From the NCBI GenBank assembly GCA_903871975.1, contig CAIQIY010000656.1, positions 1-11,533 of the forward strand: 11,533 bases of DNA, given 5' to 3'. Numbering within the stretch: the stretch's first letter is position 1; each line of letters opens with the position of its first letter. The notes beneath the pieces are model-generated. The model did not search any database. It worked only from the letters and a program-made list of their open reading frames with translations, and was not told the origin of the DNA. Shown here in pieces: positions 6,372 to 11,533 of the stretch. Made by a program: the position numbers and the translations under genes. The stretch is from an uncultured Chloroflexota bacterium (GTDB lineage Bacteria > Chloroflexota > Chloroflexia > Chloroflexales > Roseiflexaceae).

Positions 6372-6542
6372 TCAGGAAGCGGCAAGTTCCTCGAGCAATT
6401 CCTTGATCTGACGATCGTTGAGCACGGTCGCACCGAGGTCGTCATCGGCGCGGATCCCCTCGAGCGCCAAAAAATCGCGGATGTGACCAGCATGCTGCTC
6501 GAGCAGCGCCGGCGTCAGGACCTCGCTCAGGCGAATCTGCAT
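6372..6542 (-). CDS. Small conserved-looking hypothetical protein at the end of the arginine operon
   Basis: This is a 56-residue acidic protein of unknown function, beginning MQIRLSEVLTPALLEQ and ending LNDRQIKELLEELAAS. It has no cysteine, signal peptide or membrane segment and looks mostly helical. I do not recognise the family. Support for a real gene is the near-ideal ribosome-binding site GGGAGGAG just before ATG 6542, same-strand placement 53 bp after argH, and ordinary protein-like composition. A GTG at 6578 would add 12 residues (PYDDDIHREEW) but leaves the strong ribosome-binding site inside the gene, so I prefer 6542. A role in arginine metabolism is suggested only by position. Confidence 0.7.
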   Translation of the reverse strand: MQIRLSEVLTPALLEQHAGHIRDFLALEGIRADDDLGATVLNDRQIKELLEELAAS

Positions 6543-6545
6543 CCA

Positions 6546-6553
6546 CTCCTCCC
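6546..6553 (-). promoter_or_regulatory. Strong ribosome-binding site that sets the small gene's start
   Basis: On the minus strand GGGAGGAG lies three bases before ATG 6542 (five from the GGAGG core). It is among the strongest Shine-Dalgarno sequences in the window and decides the start at 6542 over the upstream GTG at 6578. Confidence 0.75.
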
Positions 6554-6595
6554 GATGGATATCGTCGTCGTACGGCACTGCCAGCGACCCGTGGA

Positions 6596-7963
6596 TCAGG
6601 GCAGTGCCAGGGCAGCGCGGGCGGCAGCGAGCTGCTGCTGCACCGCCTCGGGGGCTGTCGCGCCGCTCACGCGGCGTGCCGCCACCGAGCGTTCGAGCTG
6701 AAACACCGCAGCGAGCTGGTCGTCGAGGCGTGCGTCGATGGCACTCGCAACCGCCACGGGCACCTGCGACAACGGCACGCCGTGGGCCTCGGCAGCGCGC
6801 ACCAGGGCGCCGACGGCGCGATGGGCCTCGCGGAACGGCATGCCGCGCTCGACCAGCATGTCGGCGACGTCGGTCGCCAGCATCGCATCGTCCAACGCCG
6901 CACGCATCCGGTTCCGATCAAAGGTTGCCGTCGCGATGGCGCCCGGCGCGACGGCCAGCGACAGCTCCAGCGTGTCGGCGGCGTCGAAGAGCGGCTCCTT
7001 GTCTTCCTGCAGATCCTTGTCGTAGGCCGAGGGCAGGCCCTTCAGCACCGTGAGCAGCGTCATCAGCCCGCCGACCAGGCGGCCGGCCTTGCCGCGCAGG
7101 AGTTCGAACGAATCCGGGTTTTTCTTCTGGGGCATCAGGCTCGAGCCGGTCGAATAGGCGTCGGCCAGCCGCACGAAGCCGAACTCGCTGGTGCTGTAGA
7201 GCACGATGTCCTCGGCGAGGCGGCTGAGGTGCACGCCGATCATGGCGGCGGCGGCGAGGAACTCGATGGCGAAATCGCGATCGCTGACCGCATCGATGCT
7301 GTTGGGTGTCACCGCGTGCATGCCGAGTTCGGTGGCGAGCGCCATACGATCGATGTGCAGCGGCGTACCGGCGATGGCACCCGCGCCCAAGGGCAGCGTC
7401 GCGGTACGGCGCGCTGCATCGGCGAGCCGTTCGCGGTCGCGCTGCAGTGGCCAGAAGTGCGACAGCAACCAGTGTGCCAGCAGCACCGGTTGCGCCCGCT
7501 GCAGGTGGGTATAGCCAGGCATCAACGCGGTCTCGGCAGCCTCGGCCTGCGCCAGCAGCGCCTGTTGCAGTGCACGCAACCCGGCATCGATGCGCGCAAT
7601 CGCGCCGATCGTCCACAACCGCAGATCCGTCGCCACCTGGTCGTTTCGGCTGCGGCCGGTGTGGAGCTTGCCCGCCACCGGGCCGGCCAGCTCGCCCAAC
7701 CGGCGCTCGACAGCAGTGTGAATGTCTTCGTCGCCGGGCTGTGGGGCGAACGTACCGGCGGCGAACTCGGCGTGGACCGCCTGCAGACCCCGCTCGAGGG
7801 CGTCGGCTTCGTCGGCGCTGATCACCCCGACTGCCGCCAACTGCCGAGCCCAGGCGCGGCTGCCGCGGATATCCTCGGCCCACATGCGTCGATCGAAGGG
7901 AAACGAGTCATTGAAGCGTGCCATCTGAGCATCGATGCCACCGGTGAAACGCCCACCCCACAT
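6596..7963 (-). CDS. argH: Argininosuccinate lyase
   Basis: This 455-residue protein is full length for the fumarase/aspartase-superfamily lyase that splits argininosuccinate into arginine and fumarate, the last step of arginine synthesis in the cytosol. It begins MWGGRFTGGIDAQM, the usual ArgH start. It carries HTGRSRNDQVATD (101-113), GYTHLQRAQP with the catalytic His153, TPLHIDRMALATELG, and the superfamily signature GSSLMPQKKNPDSFE with the catalytic Ser275. All key residues are present. AAAGGA stands seven bases before ATG 7963. It lies 36 bp after argJ in the same operon, and its substrate is made by the neighbouring argG product. I see nothing unusual in it. Confidence 0.98.
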   Translation of the reverse strand: MWGGRFTGGIDAQMARFNDSFPFDRRMWAEDIRGSRAWARQLAAVGVISADEADALERGLQAVHAEFAAGTFAPQPGDEDIHTAVERRLGELAGPVAGKLHTGRSRNDQVATDLRLWTIGAIARIDAGLRALQQALLAQAEAAETALMPGYTHLQRAQPVLLAHWLLSHFWPLQRDRERLADAARRTATLPLGAGAIAGTPLHIDRMALATELGMHAVTPNSIDAVSDRDFAIEFLAAAAMIGVHLSRLAEDIVLYSTSEFGFVRLADAYSTGSSLMPQKKNPDSFELLRGKAGRLVGGLMTLLTVLKGLPSAYDKDLQEDKEPLFDAADTLELSLAVAPGAIATATFDRNRMRAALDDAMLATDVADMLVERGMPFREAHRAVGALVRAAEAHGVPLSQVPVAVASAIDARLDDQLAAVFQLERSVAARRVSGATAPEAVQQQLAAARAALALP

Positions 7964-7999
7964 GGTTCAATCCTTTCATCATGGCCGGGCACCAACGGA

Positions 8000-9217
8000 T
8001 CACGTGGTGTAATGGGCGTTGATTTCGACGTATTCCTTCGAGAAATCGCACGTCCAGACCGTCGTTGCGGCGCCGCCACGCCCGAGATCCAGCGTGACGA
8101 TCACCGGGTCCTGGCGCAGCAGCCGCGACGCCGCCGCCAGATCGGCCTCGAGCGGCAGCCCACCGGCCACGAGTGCGATCTGGTGCGCGCCGACGCCAAA
8201 CGACAAGGCCAGGGTCGCGGGGTCGATCTCGGCACCACTATAGCCGGCGGCGCACAACACGCGCCCCCAATTGGGATCACCGCCGTGCACTGCCGTCTTG
8301 AACAGTGGCGAGCGTGCGATGGCATTCGCCACCTGGTGCGCCTCGGCAGCATCAGCAGCACCCGTGACGCGGACTTCGATCAGGCGCGTAGCGCCTTCGC
8401 CGTCGCGCGCGACCTGTTGCGCCAATGCGATGCATGTCGTGCTCAGCGCTTCGCTGAACGCTGCCAGCTCGGCATCGCCGATGACCACGCCCGAGCTGCC
8501 CGAAGCCAGCAGCAGCAGCGTGTCGTTGGTGCTGGTATCACCATCGACGCTGATGCGGTTGAAGCTTCGATCGGCAGCATGGCGCAGCGCCCGGTCGAGC
8601 AATGCCGGCGCGATCACCGCATCGGTCGTCACGATCGCCAGCATCGTCGCCATCGTCGGATGGATCATCCCGGCGCCCTTGCACATGCCGGCGATCGTCA
8701 CCTGGCCACCGGCGAGCGCAACCTGATGGTTCACGACCTTCGGCCGGGTGTCGGTCGTCATAATGGCGCGGGCTGCGGCGCCGGCACCCGGCTGCGCCGC
8801 CGACGGGGTCGTGGTGAGCGCCAGCACCCCGGCGCTCAGCCGGGCCATATCCAGCTGTCGGCCGATCACGCCGGTCGACAGCACCAGCACCGCGTCGCTG
8901 TCACAGCCGAGCCGCTCGGCGGTCAGCGCCGCCGTCGCGCGGCAGTCGTCCATGCCACGCGGCCCGGTGCAGGCATTGGCATTGCCGGCGTTGACGATCA
9001 CCGCACGGATGCCGGCAGGATTGCGCTGCAGCACTGCCTGGTCATACAGCACCGGCGCCGCCTTGACGCGGTTGGTGGTGAACACACCAGCCGCGCTGCA
9101 TGGTGTCGCGCTGGTCACCAGCGCCAGATCCAGCGCGCCGTTCTTCTTCAGGCCACACGCGGTCGCCAGGGCAGCAAACCCCGGCGCCAGCGTGAACGAC
9201 GCCAGTTCATCGCTCAT
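8000..9217 (-). CDS. argJ: Glutamate N-acetyltransferase / amino-acid N-acetyltransferase
   Basis: This 405-residue protein belongs to the Ntn-fold ArgJ family, which moves the acetyl group from N-acetylornithine to glutamate and so recycles it (the cyclic arginine route). It shows FTTNRVKAAPV, VNAGNANACTG, LSTGVIGRQL (the oxyanion-hole TG region) and the self-cleavage site KGAGMIHPTMATMLAI. The precursor should split between Ala190 and the nucleophile Thr191. The family's usual HPNMAT reads HPTMAT here, a mild substitution next to the cleavage site. Whether it also uses acetyl-CoA (bifunctional) cannot be told from sequence. I start at ATG 9217, eight bases after a strong GGAGG. The in-frame GTG at 9226 lies within that ribosome-binding site. 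It sits 27 bp after argG and 36 bp before argH. Confidence 0.97.
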   Translation of the reverse strand: MSDELASFTLAPGFAALATACGLKKNGALDLALVTSATPCSAAGVFTTNRVKAAPVLYDQAVLQRNPAGIRAVIVNAGNANACTGPRGMDDCRATAALTAERLGCDSDAVLVLSTGVIGRQLDMARLSAGVLALTTTPSAAQPGAGAAARAIMTTDTRPKVVNHQVALAGGQVTIAGMCKGAGMIHPTMATMLAIVTTDAVIAPALLDRALRHAADRSFNRISVDGDTSTNDTLLLLASGSSGVVIGDAELAAFSEALSTTCIALAQQVARDGEGATRLIEVRVTGAADAAEAHQVANAIARSPLFKTAVHGGDPNWGRVLCAAGYSGAEIDPATLALSFGVGAHQIALVAGGLPLEADLAAASRLLRQDPVIVTLDLGRGGAATTVWTCDFSKEYVEINAHYTT

Positions 9218-9222
9218 CGCAG

Positions 9223-9232
9223 CCACCTCCCT
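9223..9232 (-). promoter_or_regulatory. Ribosome-binding site that sets the argJ start
   Basis: On the minus strand AGGGAGGTGG precedes ATG 9217, with eight bases from GGAGG to the start. Because it contains the alternative GTG codon at 9226, it rules that start out. Confidence 0.75.
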
Positions 9233-9244
9233 GTAGCACCGGCC

Positions 9245-10453
9245 TCAGCGGCCGTCGGTCAACGCCTGCAGCTTGATCGGCAAACCAAAGATCGTGATGA
9301 ACCCCGCGGCATCCTGCTGGTTGTAGCTCTCGCTCATGGTGAAGCTGGCGATGTCGGGGTTATAGAGGCTACGCGCCGCCTTGCGGCCGACCAGCGAGGC
9401 GTTGCCCTTGTACAGCTTGATGCGGGCCGTGCCGGTGACATGCTGCTGGGTGGCGTCGAAGAATGCCTCGAGCGCCTCACGCAGCGGCGTGAACCACTGG
9501 CCGTTGTAGACCACCTCGGCGTAGCGTTGGGCCACGACGTCCTTGTAGTGCAGCGTGTCGCGATCCAGCGTGATCTGCTCGAGGCCCTGATGCGCCACGC
9601 GCAGGATGGTGCCACCCGGCGTCTCGTAGACGCCATGGCTCTTCATGCCCACCAGCCGGTTCTCGACCAGATCGATGCGGCCGACGCCGTGGCGCCCGCC
9701 GATCTCGTTGAGCCGGGTCAGCAGCGCCACCGGCCCGAGCGTGGTGCCATCGATGCTCACCGGCGTGCCGCGCTCGAAGCCAATCTCGACATACTCCGCC
9801 TGGTCGGGTGCCTGCTCCGGCGCGACCGTGAGCGTATACATCGGCTCCTCGGGCTCCTGCCATGGGTCTTCGAGGACACCCCCCTCGTGCGACATGTGCC
9901 AGATGTTGCGGTCACGGCTGTAGATCGAACGCAGCGTCGCGCTGACCGGAATGTTGAACTCGGCGGCATATTCCAGTGCATCTTCGCGCGAACGGATGTT
10001 CCACTCGCGCCAGGGGGCGATCACGCGCAGCCGTGGATTGATCGCCATGTAGGTCAGTTCGAAGCGCACCTGATCGTTGCCTTTGCCGGTACAGCCATGC
10101 GCCACCGCATCAGCGCCCTCGAGCAGCGCGATCTCGGCCTGGCGCCGTGCGATCAACGGCCGCGCGACGGATGTCCCCAGCAGGTACAACCGCTCATAGG
10201 TCGCCCCCGAGCGCAACAGCGGGAACAGGTAGTCGCGAACGAACACCTCGCGCATGTCTTCGACATAGCACTTCGAGGCGCCACTCGCGATCGCCTTCTC
10301 CTCCAACCCGCTCAGCTCGTCATCCTGGCCAAGGTTGCAGCAATAGCAGATGACCTCGGGATTGCCGTAGTTCTGCTTCAGCCACGGCACGATGATGCTG
10401 GTGTCGAGACCACCCGAATATGCGAGAACGACCTTCTTGACCTGCTTGTCCAT
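9245..10453 (-). CDS. argG: Argininosuccinate synthase
   Basis: This 402-residue protein has normal length for the ATP-dependent enzyme that joins citrulline and aspartate into argininosuccinate. The N-type ATP pyrophosphatase loop AYSGGLDTS (11-19) is intact. It is followed by YLLGTSVARPLIA (90-102) and HGCTGKGNDQVRFE (119-132), which serve citrulline, aspartate and ATP binding. Further family blocks are RDRNIWHMSHEGGVLEDPW, GRHGVGRIDLVENRLVGMKS and SLYNPDIASF. AGGAG lies six bases before ATG 10453. It is 37 bp downstream of carB and upstream of argJ and argH, and it works directly before argH. Nothing suggests a defect. Confidence 0.98.
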   Translation of the reverse strand: MDKQVKKVVLAYSGGLDTSIIVPWLKQNYGNPEVICYCCNLGQDDELSGLEEKAIASGASKCYVEDMREVFVRDYLFPLLRSGATYERLYLLGTSVARPLIARRQAEIALLEGADAVAHGCTGKGNDQVRFELTYMAINPRLRVIAPWREWNIRSREDALEYAAEFNIPVSATLRSIYSRDRNIWHMSHEGGVLEDPWQEPEEPMYTLTVAPEQAPDQAEYVEIGFERGTPVSIDGTTLGPVALLTRLNEIGGRHGVGRIDLVENRLVGMKSHGVYETPGGTILRVAHQGLEQITLDRDTLHYKDVVAQRYAEVVYNGQWFTPLREALEAFFDATQQHVTGTARIKLYKGNASLVGRKAARSLYNPDIASFTMSESYNQQDAAGFITIFGLPIKLQALTDGR

Positions 10454-10490
10454 TGGGGGCTCCTGTCAACGTCCAGAACGAGCGAGCGGG

Positions 10491-11533
10491 CTATCCTTCG
10501 GCGCGTTGCCGCTGCAGCGCGTGATGGTGCTGCAACGAACGAACGCGCAAGTCGGCGTGCTTGAGTGCGCGGATCGCCGGCACCATCGCCGCGGCGGCGG
10601 TGAGCGTCGTCACGAGCAGCACGCCGTAGCGGATGGCGGCAGAGCGAATGGCCTGGCCGTCGGCATAGGCCTGCGGCCCGAGCGGGGTGCTCACCACCAA
10701 CCCGACACGCCCCTGGGCGATCAGGTCGACGGTGGTGAACCCACCCTGCGAGACTTTGGCGACCGCCTCGGCGGGAATGCCGACGCCATTCAGCCAGCCG
10801 GCGGTGCCATGCGTGGCGTAGATCGTGAACCCGAGCTTGACGAGATCGCGGGCGATGCGCACGATGGCGCCCTTGTCGTAATCATTCACCGTCAGCAGCA
10901 CGCCGCCACCAGTGGGGATACGTTGCCCGGCGCCCATCTGGGCCTTGGCAAACGCATGGCCGAAACTCGCGGCATGCCCCATCACCTCGCCCGTCGAGCG
11001 CATCTCCGGGCTCAGATGCACGGCCGCACCCGGGAACTTGTCGAAGGGCAGCACGGCCTCTTTGACGAAGAACCCATCCAGGGGCGGCTCGACCGTCAAC
11101 CCGAGCTCGGCGAGCGTGCGCCCGGCTGCCGCCTGTGCGGCGATGCGCGCCAGCGGCACGCCCGTCGCCTTGGCGACGAACGGCACCGTGCGCGACGAGC
11201 GCGGATTGACTTCGAGCACGTACACCTCGTCATCGAGGATGGCGTACTGAATGTTCATCAGCCCCCGGACACGCAGCGCCTTGCCGATCCGGATGGTCTC
11301 GTCGCGGATGATCGCGAGATGATAGGCGCTGACCTTGTAGGGTGGCATCACCATCGCCGAATCGCCGGAGTGCACGCCGGCTTCCTCGATGTGCTCCATG
11401 ATGCCGCCGATCACTACGTCTTCGCCGTCGGAAACCGCGTCGACGTCGATCTCCAACGCGGACGTCAGGTACCCGTCCACGAGGATCGGATGATCCGGCG
11501 AGGCCTGGACGACATTCCGCAGGTACTCCTTGA
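10491..11533 (-). CDS. carB: Carbamoyl-phosphate synthase large subunit (C-terminal part only)
   Basis: The frame runs open through the right edge, so only the last 346 residues of a protein usually near 1070 are seen. They cover the end of the second ATP-grasp half (LVDGYLTSALEIDVDAVSDGEDVVIGG in two stretches, MEHIEEAGVHSGDSAM, LNPRSSRT-like EVNPRSSRTVPFVAKATG) and the C-terminal MGS-like allosteric domain (GGVLLTVNDYDKG, IYATHGTAGWL, VVSTPLG). The enzyme makes carbamoyl phosphate from bicarbonate, ATP and glutamine-derived ammonia for arginine and pyrimidine synthesis. The allosteric domain is where ornithine and UMP or IMP act in known relatives. It heads the visible arginine operon, and its TAG stop is 37 bp before argG. 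carA is presumably further upstream, outside the window. Confidence 0.97.
   Translation of the reverse strand, partial: KEYLRNVVQASPDHPILVDGYLTSALEIDVDAVSDGEDVVIGGIMEHIEEAGVHSGDSAMVMPPYKVSAYHLAIIRDETIRIGKALRVRGLMNIQYAILDDEVYVLEVNPRSSRTVPFVAKATGVPLARIAAQAAAGRTLAELGLTVEPPLDGFFVKEAVLPFDKFPGAAVHLSPEMRSTGEVMGHAASFGHAFAKAQMGAGQRIPTGGGVLLTVNDYDKGAIVRIARDLVKLGFTIYATHGTAGWLNGVGIPAEAVAKVSQGGFTTVDLIAQGRVGLVVSTPLGPQAYADGQAIRSAAIRYGVLLVTTLTAAAAMVPAIRALKHADLRVRSLQHHHALQRQRAEG

Noticed and set aside
5430..6701. A 423-codon open frame on the plus strand, opposite the Crp/Fnr gene
   Set aside because: The same register effect applies: it mirrors the codons of the Crp/Fnr gene. Its composition is not protein-like, and the minus-strand protein is a clear family member.
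10465..10472. A TTGACA on the minus strand just upstream of argG
   Set aside because: It adjoins the argG ribosome-binding site, so a transcript starting from it would lack a leader and begin inside the gene, and no -10 box stands at the right distance.
6782..10564. A 1260-codon open frame on the plus strand, opposite argH, argJ and argG
   Set aside because: It is exactly in codon register with the three real genes, which all happen to share one frame. A stop there would need TTA, CTA or TCA codons in the real genes, and GC-rich genomes rarely use these. Its translation is His, Arg and Gln-rich with no family resemblance.

Overview
The window is GC-rich (roughly two thirds G+C), densely packed bacterial DNA. 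It has two blocks of opposite polarity that meet in a short convergent gap near 5305-5480. No RNA gene, insertion sequence, CRISPR array or phage gene was seen. The host cannot be named from this window. The gene content and general style of the Crp/Fnr, YeeE/YedE and ArgG proteins fit a Chloroflexota-like or similar high-GC environmental bacterium, but this is a weak guess.

Left block, plus strand. The window opens inside a sensor histidine kinase (1-1236), followed by about 300 bp of GC-rich non-coding DNA. A near-consensus sigma-70-type promoter (TTGACA, 17 bp, TAGTAT; 1534-1562) then drives a compact five-gene sulfur-handling operon. Its genes are a cytosolic two-domain rhodanese (1598-2386), a YeeE/YedE-family membrane transporter (2383-3603), a CPYP-type TusA/YedF protein (3632-3856), a predicted lipoprotein two-domain rhodanese (3881-4801) and a TlpA/ResA-type thioredoxin-fold lipoprotein (4798-5304). 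Two of the four junctions are 4-bp ATGA overlaps. The set reads as a route in which sulfur compounds are processed outside the membrane, carried in, and passed on as persulfide sulfur. The exact substrate is inferred, not shown.

Right block, minus strand. An arginine operon enters from the right edge: carB (3' part), argG, argJ, argH, then a small 56-codon gene of unknown function. Spacers are 17 to 53 bp. CarB supplies carbamoyl phosphate, ArgJ recycles the acetyl group to give ornithine, and ArgG and ArgH convert citrulline to arginine through argininosuccinate. Downstream, past a GC-rich 147-bp gap with a perfect 18-bp palindrome, lies a Crp/Fnr-family regulator (5481-6224). It converges on the sulfur operon and is a plausible but unproven regulator of it.

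The most interesting system is the sulfur operon with its paired inside and outside rhodaneses. All its components belong to known families, so any novelty lies in the combination.
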